Source: Nostoc edaphicum CCNP1411
GTDB taxonomy: Bacteria; Cyanobacteriota; Cyanobacteriia; Cyanobacteriales; Nostocaceae
Length of the DNA stretch: 64,000 nucleotides
Assembly (NCBI RefSeq): GCF_014023275.1
Contig: NZ_CP054695.1
Coordinates: 56,516-120,515, forward strand
Direction of reading: 5' to 3'
The notes under the pieces are model-generated. The model had not been told where the DNA came from and searched no databases. It worked only from the letters and a program-made list of their open reading frames with translations. Made by a program: the position numbers and the translations under genes. Below, piece by piece: positions 17,893-27,540 of the stretch; the first letter of the stretch is position 1; each line of letters opens with the position of its first letter.

Positions 17893-20800
17893 ATGAAACC
17901 GAAGAAACCCAAACGCAATCGTGGGCTTATACTGACTCGTGAAGGCTGGCAAAAGCTTCAGAATGCCAAACTTGAGTGGGAATTTAGGGAAAACAATGGC
18001 TCCAAATCTACCTTAGAAGAATTAAGCGAACAAGCTGGGATCACTCCTGTCACCTTCAGAAAGGTAGTAACTCGCGAAACGGGGGTTGACAAACGAACGC
18101 TTGTGCGTTTGTTTATGACGTTTAATTTAGAACTGGATAAAAGCGATTATACAAGCCCAGACTCTGATTTAAAAGGGCAAGAAAACTTGAGAAACCCCAA
18201 GCGCGTTGATTGGGGAGAAATGGTGGATGTATCTGTTTTCTATGGACGCACAGATGAACTTACTCTACTAGAGCAATGGCTGATCCAGGAACGCTGTCGA
18301 GTAGTGGCGCTGTTAGGAATGGGAGGAATTGGTAAAACAACTCTTGCTGCCAAGTTATCACAAAAGGTTCAAGGATGGTTTGAGTACGTTATCTGGCGAT
18401 CGCTCTACAATGCTCCCCCACTTTTTGACCTGCTGGCAAATTTAATTCAATTTTTCTCTAATGAGCAAGTTTTAGAAACTGACTTACCAAAAACTGTAGA
18501 TGGTAGGATATCACAACTAATTGAATATTTGCAACAACAGCGCTGTCTGCTCGTATTAGATAATGTAGAGACTATTTTGCAAACAGGCGTTTATGCTGGA
18601 TGCTATCGAGAAGGCTATGAAGATTATGGCTTACTGATCAAACGATTGGGACAAGTTATGCATCAAAGCTCCTTGGTGCTGACTTCTCGTGAAAAACCTA
18701 AAGACATAGCGTCACTCGGAGGAGAAACACTGGCTGTTCGCTCATTACAACTCAGCGGTTTAGAGGTAGTAGCAGGGCAAAAAATCTTTGAAGCCAAGGG
18801 TTTCTCTGGCTCAGAGTCAGAATTACCAGCAGTAGTCGAGCGTTATGCAGGCAATGCCCTTGCTTTGAAGATAGTAGCGACAACCATACAAGATGTTTTT
18901 GATGGTAATGTTGCTGAATTTCTGCAACATTACACGGCTGTTTTTGGCAGCATTCGCGATCTACTAGACCACCAGTTTTCGCGCTTGGCAAATTTAGAGA
19001 AGGATATAATTTACTGGCTAGCAATTAATCGTGAGCCTGTTTCGCTATCAGAAATACGAGAGGATATTGTATCACCAATTCCACCACAAAATTTACTGGA
19101 GGCTCTGGAGTCTCTGGCAAGGCGATCGCTAGTTGAGAAAAGGACAGCACTCTTCACGCTGCAACCTGTAGTCATGGAGTATGTGACTCAGCGATTGATA
19201 GAGATAGTTTGTAAGGAGATTGAAACTCAGAATCTTGATTTGTTCAGGTGTCATGCCTTGATGAAGGCAACGGCTAAAGACTACGTAAGGGAAACTCAAA
19301 TTCGCCTCATTCTTAAGCCAGTTATAGATGGGTTGCTTACTGTGTTAAGAAGCAAAAGAAACCTTGAAAATCAGCTAACCCAAATTCTAGCAAGGCTACG
19401 AGAGACATCACCGTTAGAACAAAGTTATACAGCTGGGAATATTCTCAATCTGCTTTGTTATCTGGAAAGCGATCTCAGTGGCTATGATTTTTCTTATCTG
19501 AGTGTTTGGCAAGCAGACCTGCGGTGTTTGAAATTGCATGATGTAAATTTTCAAAACGCCAATTTTGATAGGTCTGTTTTTGCTGATACCTTCGGTGGAG
19601 TTTTGTCGGTAGCCTTTAGTTCTGATGGTAAACTTTTGGCTTTGGGTGATACTAATGGTAATATTCATTTGCGCCAAGTTGCAGGTGGCAGGCATGTCCT
19701 TACTTGTGAGGGCCATACTAGTTGGGTTATATCACTTGCCTTTAGTCCAGATGGTAAAATTTTTGCCAGCAGTAGCGGTGATGGCACTGTAAAACTATGG
19801 GATATTGAGACAGGTCAATGCTTGCAAACTTTGGAAAAACATGATGATGGGGTTTGGTCAGTCGCCTTTAGTCCAGATGGTAGTATGCTAGCGAGTGGCA
19901 GTGATGACCAGACGGTGAGATTATGGAGTGTCCGCACTGGTGAATGTCTCAAAACATTCCAGGGTCACACCAGTTGGGTACACTCCGTTGCTTTTAGTCC
20001 AGATGGACAGATGCTCGTGAGTGGTAGTGATGACCAGACGGTGAAGTTGTGGGATATCAACACCGATAAATGCCTCAAAACGTTCCAAGGACACCATGAT
20101 GGAATAAGGTCAATTGCTATCAGTACAGATGGAAATATGCTGGCGAGTAGCAGTGAAGACCAAACTATTAAGTTATGGAGCGTCGGCACTGGTCAGTGTC
20201 TCAAAACGTTGCAGGGACATTCCAATGAAATATATTCAGTTGCCTTTAGTCCCCAGGGCGATTTACTGGCTAGTGGCAGTCATGACCAAACTGTGAAATT
20301 ATGGAATATCAGTACTGGTGAATGCAAAAAAACTTTTCAGGGACATTCCAGTTGGGTATATTCTGTCGCCTTTAGTCCACAGGGTGATCTCCTGGCTAGT
20401 GGCAGTTACGATCAAACGGTAAGGCTATGGAGTGTTCACACTGGTCAATGCTTCAAAACGTTCCAAGGATATACTGATCAAATACTCTCAGTCGCCTTTA
20501 GTCCAGATAAGCAGACGCTGGCAAGTGGCAGTCACGACTCCTCAGTGAGGTTGTGGAATGTTATTACAGCTCAAGTCTTGGGAACATTCCAGGGGCATCG
20601 TGCAGCGGTTTGGTCAGTTGCCTTTAGTCCAGACGGTCAAACGCTGGCTAGTGGCAGCGAGGATCAAACGGTGAGGTTGTGGGATGTCAGTACAGGTAAG
20701 TGCCTCAAAAATTTTCAGGGACATAATGCTCTAGTCTGGTCAGTTGCTTTTTGCCCCGACGGTCAAACACTGGCAAGCAGTAGCGAAGATCAAACAGTGA

Positions 20801-21444
20801 GATTGTGGGATGTCAGTACTGGTAAAATATTGAGAACTTTCCAAGGGCATCGTGCAGCCGTTTGGTCAGTTGCCTTTAGTCCCCAGGGCGATCTTTTGGC
20901 TAGCGGCAGTCATGACCACACAGTGAAGTTATGGGATGTCGGTACTGGTGAGTGTAAAGCAACGTTGGAAGGGCATAAGGCTTGGGTTTGGTCAGTCGTC
21001 TTCAGTCCAGATAGGAAGCTACTGATAAGTACTAGTCCCGATGGGACAATAAGATTGTGGAGTGCTTACACAAATGAATGCTTGAAAGTTTTGCAGGTAA
21101 ATACAGGTTGGGTACAGCTAGTTGCCTTTAGTCCAAATAGCCAAATATTAGCATGTTGCAGTCAAGATTTGACAGTTCAATTATGGGATGCCAATAAGGG
21201 TCAATACCTCAGAAGCTTGCAAGGGCATACAGGCAGGGTTTGCTCGATCACTTTTAATCCTGATAGTCAAACACTAGCTAGCAGTAGTGAAGATGAAACA
21301 ATTAGGTTATGGGATATAAAAACAGGTAATTGCTTAAAAGTGCTGAACACAGAGAAACCTTATGAGCGCATGAATATTAACGGAGTTACAAATTTATCTT
21401 TAACGGCTATTGCTACACTGAAAGCTTTAGGAGCAGTTGATTGA
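17893..21444 (+). CDS. STAND ATPase paralogue: HTH + NB-ARC + 14 WD40 repeats
   Basis: 1183 residues with the same architecture as the gene at 13497: an N-terminal HTH-like domain ([20 protein letters not shown]), NB-ARC ([38 protein letters not shown]), a pentapeptide-like linker (LSGYDFSYLSVWQADLRCLK), 14 WD40 repeats and the cap KPYERMNINGVTNLS. The N-terminal domain, the region after the NTPase and the propellers are clearly diverged from the paralogue. The segment 18193-18686 is almost identical at DNA level, pointing to gene conversion. Different propellers with one shared motor suggest two sensors of different ligands feeding the same switch. A MITE-like element follows the stop codon. 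Confidence 0.88.
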   Translation: MKPKKPKRNRGLILTREGWQKLQNAKLEWEFRENNGSKSTLEELSEQAGITPVTFRKVVTRETGVDKRTLVRLFMTFNLELDKSDYTSPDSDLKGQENLRNPKRVDWGEMVDVSVFYGRTDELTLLEQWLIQERCRVVALLGMGGIGKTTLAAKLSQKVQGWFEYVIWRSLYNAPPLFDLLANLIQFFSNEQVLETDLPKTVDGRISQLIEYLQQQRCLLVLDNVETILQTGVYAGCYREGYEDYGLLIKRLGQVMHQSSLVLTSREKPKDIASLGGETLAVRSLQLSGLEVVAGQKIFEAKGFSGSESELPAVVERYAGNALALKIVATTIQDVFDGNVAEFLQHYTAVFGSIRDLLDHQFSRLANLEKDIIYWLAINREPVSLSEIREDIVSPIPPQNLLEALESLARRSLVEKRTALFTLQPVVMEYVTQRLIEIVCKEIETQNLDLFRCHALMKATAKDYVRETQIRLILKPVIDGLLTVLRSKRNLENQLTQILARLRETSPLEQSYTAGNILNLLCYLESDLSGYDFSYLSVWQADLRCLKLHDVNFQNANFDRSVFADTFGGVLSVAFSSDGKLLALGDTNGNIHLRQVAGGRHVLTCEGHTSWVISLAFSPDGKIFASSSGDGTVKLWDIETGQCLQTLEKHDDGVWSVAFSPDGSMLASGSDDQTVRLWSVRTGECLKTFQGHTSWVHSVAFSPDGQMLVSGSDDQTVKLWDINTDKCLKTFQGHHDGIRSIAISTDGNMLASSSEDQTIKLWSVGTGQCLKTLQGHSNEIYSVAFSPQGDLLASGSHDQTVKLWNISTGECKKTFQGHSSWVYSVAFSPQGDLLASGSYDQTVRLWSVHTGQCFKTFQGYTDQILSVAFSPDKQTLASGSHDSSVRLWNVITAQVLGTFQGHRAAVWSVAFSPDGQTLASGSEDQTVRLWDVSTGKCLKNFQGHNALVWSVAFCPDGQTLASSSEDQTVRLWDVSTGKILRTFQGHRAAVWSVAFSPQGDLLASGSHDHTVKLWDVGTGECKATLEGHKAWVWSVVFSPDRKLLISTSPDGTIRLWSAYTNECLKVLQVNTGWVQLVAFSPNSQILACCSQDLTVQLWDANKGQYLRSLQGHTGRVCSITFNPDSQTLASSSEDETIRLWDIKTGNCLKVLNTEKPYERMNINGVTNLSLTAIATLKALGAVD

Positions 21445-21449
21445 AAAAG

Positions 21450-21556
21450 CCTATAGAACTCCGGTTTTATTAATGAAAATTTTTTAGATAAAAACCTTGG
21501 TGAACAAAGATTTTAATCTTAGTATGCTTTCAAAACTAAAGTTGGATTCCTATAGG
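21450..21556. repeat. MITE-like palindromic element, copy 3
   Basis: 107 bp beginning CCTATAGAA and ending TTCCTATAGG, with imperfect inverted ends and the AGTATGCTTTCAAAA core shared with copy 1. It lies directly after the second STAND gene. Confidence 0.6.
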
Positions 21557-21625
21557 CAACCAGCAGTTTTATGGAAATACTGAAGCATGTTCGGTCTTTA
21601 ATCTTGGTTAGACAAAATGCTTACT

Positions 21626-22066
21626 CTATATAGGACAACACTTTGCTACGAGAACTCCTTCTTGCTCAAACTCATGAGCCAAAATCCTGTCTAAATCAAA
21701 TTCGATGCCATCTAAAACTTCGATATCGTTCTCAATAAGTCTACTATCAAAATTTTGAATTAAATATTGCTGCCCGATACCTGTAATTGTTGTGGTCGTC
21801 GTTAAACCCCAGGTATTAGAGGTAAAGGGACATGGAATCACTTCACCTTGATTGGACTGGGCAGGGTGAATTTCCGGGTTATTACCTTGGAGCAAGGTGT
21901 CATCTGTATAAGTTGGAAATGATGGATTGAGCGCTAGCTTGTCTAGACTATTTCTAGATTCAATAGGCTCACCTGACTTAGCATATACTGGTGGCAATAT
22001 TTCAACAATCAAGATATTGGCCAACAAAGTAGAGGCAATGTAAGTAAACAATTTGGTTAGTAACAT
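21626..22066 (-). CDS. Secreted small hypothetical protein
   Basis: 146 residues from the ATG at 22066, chosen because GAGG lies 9 nt upstream. A start at 22075 is also possible. A signal peptide covers ~1-29 (LLTKLFTYIASTLLANILIV, ending PPVYAKS). The mature part is acidic, has one internal Cys (VIPCPF) and ends in K-C-C-P-I. No family was recognised. It follows the heme-oxygenase-like gene by about 95 bp on the same strand, so the two may be co-transcribed. This raises the idea, unproven, that the exported peptide and the oxidase are functionally linked. Confidence 0.6.
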   Translation of the reverse strand: MLLTKLFTYIASTLLANILIVEILPPVYAKSGEPIESRNSLDKLALNPSFPTYTDDTLLQGNNPEIHPAQSNQGEVIPCPFTSNTWGLTTTTTITGIGQQYLIQNFDSRLIENDIEVLDGIEFDLDRILAHEFEQEGVLVAKCCPI

Positions 22067-22160
22067 GGATAGCATCCTCAGTGAAATTATTGAGAGTAAA
22101 TCAACTGTTTTGGACAGTAAAGTTAGGGGAGCGTTGGAAAGACTGCCCTGACTTCCTCAG

Positions 22161-23042
22161 TTATCGTGTGAGCGAGTGAATGTCAACTTTTCCTTGTATA
22201 TGATGTGTACATGACTCTAGCGGTCTCAATGTATATTTCAGTTCCTCCTCTGAAATATCATCTTCCACAAAAGGGTTGAAATACAGTAATGCAGTTTCGT
22301 AGCAGGCGATCGCTACACCGATGCGCTCCTCATGAGCAAGCCCTGCAACCATCTCAACCGTTTCCTTCACATGCTCGACATCACCACCGATACTACTGTG
22401 TACACGCAGACACCGGGTGGCACAGATGCCTGGTGGCAGCAAAGCCTCAACCGAGTGAATATGCTTTTCTTTAATGCCTGTCGCTATCCGTTCCAGCGTA
22501 TAGGAATAGCCAACGCAACCTATTGGATCTGGAGTATGTACACTCTGAGCTAAATAATTCCCTAATACCGTTGCACTGGGGGGAATGAGTGCTTCCACTA
22601 CAGCCTCAGCTTTGTATCCCATCGATTGAATATCGAGTAGGGCAAGTCGGTCGTGACCCCTTTCTTCTCTAGCTTTTTGTGCAGCCCACTGTGCCAAATT
22701 GTTCCGACCAAATGCAGCAAAGCGCCGAGAAGCTTCTTCTATCAGTCGCGGGTAGGTGTGAGTTAGATGGTAAGAAGCTGCGAGTTGCCATACCCAACGC
22801 GTGCGGGTGAGCTTTGGTGGTCTGCGATCGCTCTTGACTGTGTGCCAAGCATAGGCGATCGCTCTATCTAAAAGCTTTTGAGTTTGAGCTATCTTCTCTG
22901 CATGACTCATATTTGAGGCAAAGCGATCACCACTTTTTGCAGAAGTGGGTCGATGCCTTGAAGTGTAGTTAGCAGTCTTGATCACTGTTTCGTCAGGTAC
23001 GAAACATGCTGATTCAGTATTAATTAAAAAGTCATTACGCAT
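22161..23042 (-). CDS. Heme-oxygenase-like di-metal oxidase candidate
   Basis: 293 residues from the ATG at 23042, which has AGGA 8 nt upstream. A GTG at 23057 is less likely. The body is all-helical. The pattern AREERGHDRLALLDIQ supplies an E-x2-E/H-type pair in one helix, and HSSIGGDVEHVKETVE supplies His/Asp/His in a later helix. This matches the ligand layout of heme-oxygenase-like (TenA/PqqC-type) iron-containing redox enzymes, which oxidise small substrates at a di-iron centre. The first ~50 residues are an unstructured extension. The substrate cannot be read from the sequence. The neighbour is a secreted peptide downstream. Confidence 0.65.
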   Translation of the reverse strand: MRNDFLINTESACFVPDETVIKTANYTSRHRPTSAKSGDRFASNMSHAEKIAQTQKLLDRAIAYAWHTVKSDRRPPKLTRTRWVWQLAASYHLTHTYPRLIEEASRRFAAFGRNNLAQWAAQKAREERGHDRLALLDIQSMGYKAEAVVEALIPPSATVLGNYLAQSVHTPDPIGCVGYSYTLERIATGIKEKHIHSVEALLPPGICATRCLRVHSSIGGDVEHVKETVEMVAGLAHEERIGVAIACYETALLYFNPFVEDDISEEELKYTLRPLESCTHHIQGKVDIHSLTR

Positions 23043-23057
23043 AGTTCGTTTCCTCAC

Positions 23058-25380
23058 TTATAGTTGCTACAGAATTGGGGCAAGTCACTCGTGGCAATAA
23101 CAGAGTTGTTGCGAAATAAGCTAAATAACGCATGAAATCTAGCACAGCAAGCATTTCGTCGGGTGGTTAAAATTTAGACAGTACAATGGGTTGAGCTATT
23201 TAAGGCGTTATTAAGCGACAATTCCAAAAAATTGCCAGTCAAGTAAGTAAATTGAACTGTGTTACAGCTTGTGGTACGGGAATGCTAGAGGAATGCGATT
23301 ACACCCCCCGAAACACCAAATGCATATTGCATTTCTATGTCTTCCAGGATCTTGACTACCGCCTTGGCTACCAAGACATGGGCAATTTGCTGACTTTCTT
23401 TGAGAAACCCAATGTCCAATTGTGAGTTTCGCTGAACATTCGCAAGAAAAGAGGTAGTTAAAGATGACTTAGATGGCGAAAAAATCCCATACCCTTAGGA
23501 CTTATGTATTGACAGAAACCTGATTGACAAACGGCTTCATTTGTGTATAAGGTTTAGGGAAACTAACAGGAAGCTTTTATGTTATGACTAACAAATGAAT
23601 TGCACACAGGATGTGTTTGATTACCATCCTGCACATTTAATTAGAAGCAACGGTTATTTCGATCAGATAGTGTCAAACAAAGTCCAAACTGCCCTTTAGT
23701 TGCAGTGCTGGTGTAAGAAGCAAAGCATGGGCGCTGTCATCTGTCTTCCCTATTGCAAACCTTCGTCATAGGGGAACTCCACTTGGTGGCGGAAGAATTA
23801 GAAGTAAATACTCCTGCATCTCGTATCCTGCTAAAGTGCCTACCTGGTACTCAAAACCGTTCAGCAGCAGACTCAATCTGCAACCGAAGGAGTTTATCCA
23901 CAGGTAATGTAGAGGAATCTAAAGTTTCGCAGCATTGCTGATTGCTCATCTTACGCACCCTCATATATGTGGTTGATTGACTGATGCCTGTTGCAGTTAA
24001 GTTTGCTAACTTTACAAAACTTTTGCAACTCAAGATAAGAAACTTAAGATAAAGATAAGTTATTTTTTTACTGTGACATTCTCCTCTTCTTTAAAGTTGC
24101 ACAGACAAATGTACTATTTAGCCTAAAAAGCTTGATACGTGACCAATAGCGCGATTTCAGTTTTCAAAAACGTACATCTGTAAAAACTGATTTGGCAAAG
24201 CACAACACCTTAGTACAGCTTTGCATAAGTTGTTAGCCAATTAAATTTGGTAAAACTGTGCATCCCCTTGGACTGACTTTGCATCTCCACCGTACTCTTC
24301 TCTACGAGAGAGACGCCAGGGGCAAACAGGAAGCAAGCTACGCACAGTGTCTCCGACTTCTCTGTAAGTTTAAATTTCAACCCTCAACTGGCCACAAATG
24401 TACGAAACTACTTAGCACTCTTTTATGTACTTATTTACTAGGGTGATATTGGGGATAGCCGTTCTTGAACCCAATCAAACACCCCTGATGAGTTAAGCGC
24501 ACAGTACATTGATTATACTCTCATGAAAGTAATAAAAGCTGTTTCCAGGCGATCGCCCCTGATAGATGTAAGGAAAGATTTATGTTTTTGAGGAGCAGGC
24601 GTACTGGTGGCGCACCACCCGCTACGAATGAAATAAACAAGCCAAATCTTCTTCACTTTTGCCTCCTGCCTTGTTTCTTGAAACAGTGTTAATAATGTTC
24701 AACCCAATTATCAAGAAATTTGCCCATTGTACCTGTACAAATACTTAAATAACGGGTTGCTTGAGAATAGTACAAGATGGAAATTTTAGCAAAGTTAACA
24801 AAACCTGTTATTTACATTTACTATCGTCTAAAACCGCTTCAGTTGGAACTTTGCCTAAAATCCAACTGAAAAACACAAACTTTTCCGCTTAAGTTTTCTA
24901 TCTTAACTGGCTAAAAGCAATGTTGAAATAGATAATTATACGCAAAGCCCTTGAGAGAATTACTCACTCTCAAGGCCTCTTACCACTAACTTACTCGGTT
25001 ATATCCCCCTATTGATGCATGGGGGCTTTCCCCTCTAATTTCGGTGGCTGCTATATGTAAACATTCTGGACAACAATGCTTTTGCTTTTCGATTCCTTTT
25101 TAGTAAGGAGCATACCCTTAGCAAAAACTTAAGTTTTTTTTAACAGCATATTACGTCTAAGAATAAACATCATAATAGCGCTTCGAGGAAAAAAGTTAAA
25201 ACTTTCTAAAAAGTTTCTTCATCCATGTTGATGTTATGAACAGCCCTTTCAATATGGTAAAATTTCTCCTAATTTTTTCAGTTTCAAGCCTTGTTGCACA
25301 TGGATTTAGTGTTGTTAACAGCATCTAAAAGATTAAGTGCATACACAAAGAAAATTGGTTGAAGATTGTAGAGGCTTGAA
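23058..25380. other. 2.3-kb intergenic region with gene debris
   Basis: No full gene. A frame open from about 23202 contains 23282-23425 (+), reading MLEECDYTPRNTKCILHFYV, then FQDLDYRLGYQDMGNLLTFF. It looks like the end of a real protein but lacks a convincing start. A 37-codon frame (23851-23964, minus) reads MRVRKMSNQQCCETLDSSTL. Near 24293-24315 there is a CTCTACGAGAGAG-type REP fragment. A GGTGG/CCACC hairpin lies near 24610. A 9-bp stem CCTTGAGAG / CTCTCAAGG lies at 24949-24975. A CCCCC/GGGGG hairpin lies near 25005-25025. The rest is AT-rich and unremarkable. Confidence 0.4.
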
Positions 25381-25947
25381 ATGACGAAGCGAACCAACTA
25401 CTACAACGATCTGTTAGGAGATTACTCCAAGCCAGAGCTAGTTTCTAATGAACTAGCAGTACAACTACTTAGAGACGGGGAGACATATCTTTCTCTACGT
25501 GAGAATACCCTACCTAAAATAACTCTAGAATACAGCTTAGAGCAAGTAGAACGGGAAAATAAACATTGGTGGGCAACCCACTGTGAAGCGCTACGACAAG
25601 GACGGGGGGACATTTTAGCAGGTGAGTATGCCAATAATCTCGTATATTTCTGTGCTGATGGGCCTTTTTATGGCATAACCGCAGCAACAAATAGAGAAGT
25701 AAATCGTTGGGCCATTCTTGCTCAACCAAATGTAACAATAGCTTGGCCAATTATTATGTTCAATGGTGAAGTTATCTACTCTGAATGGAATTGTTTTGAT
25801 GATGAAACGAACGAAGTCATCATCAAGGGAAACGAAACTTTGCTTCGACGTGGACATCGAGGTGCGTGCTACTTAAAATGCGAGCAACTTAGTTTTTATC
25901 GCGACGTTTATGCCTCTGATGAATTGCTGTATTGGATCAGGCGATGA
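25381..25947 (+). CDS. NTF2/SnoaL-like hypothetical protein
   Basis: 188 residues with a good ribosome-binding site (AGAGG, 6-nt spacing). The profile is an N-terminal helical part followed by strands: YANNLVYFCADGPFYGI, VTIAWPIIMFNGEVIYSEWN and EVIIKGNETLLRRGHRGACY, closing with SFYRDVY. This resembles SnoaL-like/NTF2-fold proteins, which bind small hydrophobic ligands or act as isomerases. The assignment rests on strand pattern only. An AraC regulator follows 165 bp downstream on the same strand and may control it. Confidence 0.5.
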   Translation: MTKRTNYYNDLLGDYSKPELVSNELAVQLLRDGETYLSLRENTLPKITLEYSLEQVERENKHWWATHCEALRQGRGDILAGEYANNLVYFCADGPFYGITAATNREVNRWAILAQPNVTIAWPIIMFNGEVIYSEWNCFDDETNEVIIKGNETLLRRGHRGACYLKCEQLSFYRDVYASDELLYWIRR

Positions 25948-26111
25948 GCAAATTAGTTATCAGTGAACACTTATAAATGAATGAATAAAAAATATAACAC
26001 TAAGCGAATTGATTTCTGGAGGTTAACTTAAATTTTACAATGAGATGAGAAATATTTAGACTCAACTCTAGTTCAGATAATCTGAGATGAAATCCAAGTG
26101 TATTTAATACA

Positions 26112-26792
26112 ATGAATGAGGCTAAAGTAATGGACTCTAATTACTTATTAAATGGCATTGATTCTTATAACGTTAACATCGCTATTAATACGGCGATACT
26201 GACAAGTTTTGAAAAGTTCTTGCTTCAGTCCCAACCTTTGTTAAGCCATGTTTTTCGATTTATTGAGACAAATTATCATAATTCAATTAGTCTTAGAGAG
26301 GTGGCTGAGGCGGTCAGTCGGTCCCCTGCGTACCTCACCGACCTTGTACGGCGAGAGACTGGAAAAACCGTTCTCTGTTGGATTGTTGAGCGTCGTATGG
26401 TAGAGGCACGCCGTCTGCTCATCGAAACAGACCAGTCGGTAGAGCAGATTGCTGAAGCTGTGGGCTATCTAGATAGACGCCATTTCGGTCGCCAATTTCT
26501 CCGGCTCCACAATACAACCCCGCAAACATGGCGAAGGTCGCATCGGAGTAAGAGCATCCCATGTTGGCAAAGAGTCCCACAAAAGGCAAGCTCAAGCGAA
26601 TTAATCAACCAGGAAACCACAACTGTGAGTTTTGCAGAAGCTCAACGGTTGCAAGCCTGTATCCAAGAGATTGCTGCGATTTTTAATAGGAGTACTGTTG
26701 CTAATGAAGTACTTATGTTAAAAAGTGAAAATGGTTCTGTTGCAAAAATAGACAATGGTTCGATACAAATTACCTTAGTATCAACTTGCTAA
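26112..26792 (+). CDS. AraC-family transcriptional regulator
   Basis: 226 residues. Residues ~45-145 carry the two helix-turn-helix units of AraC/XylS: ISLREVAEAVSRSPAYLTDL with VRRETGKTVLCWIVERRMVE, then SVEQIAEAVGYLDRRHFGRQ with FLRLHNTTPQTWRR. The N-terminal part is too short for a sugar-binding cupin, so ligand sensing is unclear. The C-terminal ~70 residues are an unusual extension with a predicted helix (FAEAQRLQACIQEIAAIFNR). Likely targets are the flanking NTF2-like gene or the downstream aquaporin/SDR genes. This is inferred from position only. Confidence 0.8.
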   Translation: MNEAKVMDSNYLLNGIDSYNVNIAINTAILTSFEKFLLQSQPLLSHVFRFIETNYHNSISLREVAEAVSRSPAYLTDLVRRETGKTVLCWIVERRMVEARRLLIETDQSVEQIAEAVGYLDRRHFGRQFLRLHNTTPQTWRRSHRSKSIPCWQRVPQKASSSELINQETTTVSFAEAQRLQACIQEIAAIFNRSTVANEVLMLKSENGSVAKIDNGSIQITLVSTC

Positions 26793-27172
26793 TGATGTTG
26801 AAATAATTTTCAAGTTTTATTCAAGTCTAGACACCGATTCAGTATTCCAGAGAGGAGTTTAAAACTTGACGTACTCGAAGTTTTAATAAATCTTTTCGGA
26901 TCTTTACAAGCAGATTAGCCCGGTATTTGGTATTAGTGAATCGGTGTTCTACAACTTTTGTACTTCAGCAGATATTCAGAAGTGGGCTGAAGGGGAATAA
27001 TGCCAATTTCGGATGTCTGGAGAACTTTGCTATCTCACAGCTTTCGCAACTATGCCTGTGATATCTAGGGTTTGCTAAAGGCAACAAATTTGTTTCTACT
27101 AAGGTCATAAGAGGGAGTTTTAATCAGAGCTTGAGAGCAATCAATCAACAATCAACAGTTAACTCTCACTAT
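26793..27172. other. Intergenic, no clear feature
   Basis: 380 bp without a supported gene. Stop-interrupted reading around 26940-27070 may be the trace of an older gene. A possible upstream TTG start at 27131 for the next gene lacks a ribosome-binding site. Confidence 0.3.
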
Positions 27173-27346
27173 ATGAAAAATTGTCCTTGTTGCTTCCACC
27201 GACTTATGCAACAAATTAGTAATAATCAGATGTACTGGTTCTGCCGAAGCTGTTGGCAGAAAATGCCTTTGCTGGAAATAGAAAATTCAATTCCAGAAAA
27301 AGCTGAAAGCTTAGTAAAGCTTAACCAAATAAGATGCAAAAGATGA
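27173..27346 (+). CDS. Small zinc-ribbon protein
   Basis: 57 residues from the ATG at 27173: MKNCPCCFHRLMQQISNNQM, then YWFCRSCWQKMPLLEIE. Two C-x2-C-type knuckles (CPCC and CRSC) about 20 residues apart make a zinc ribbon. Small proteins of this pattern recur in Nostoc genomes, with no known role. A longer reading from TTG 27131 would add 14 residues without the look of protein. It may bind nucleic acid or a partner. Confidence 0.6.
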   Translation: MKNCPCCFHRLMQQISNNQMYWFCRSCWQKMPLLEIENSIPEKAESLVKLNQIRCKR

Positions 27347-27540
27347 CTAAAAAAATATTTTTTTGTAAGGAGAACAGCTTGTTAAATCAGAAGAATTTAA
27401 TTATTAACTGGAAGGAATCACCCTAAAAAAAGTTAATACTGTTATTGCAATTTAAATGTGTGACAGCTTATTCACAACGTTTCAAAAGTTTGAATACAGA
27501 TTAAGACACTAAAATCCGTTGATGATGCAGGAAGAAAATC

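Noticed and set aside
24258..24446. 62-codon plus-strand frame
   Set aside because: Contains the REP-like CTCTACGAGAGAG repeat and reads like random sequence.
24949..24975. 9-bp stem as a terminator
   Set aside because: No T-run follows and no gene precedes it within 1 kb; kept only as a hairpin in the intergenic note.
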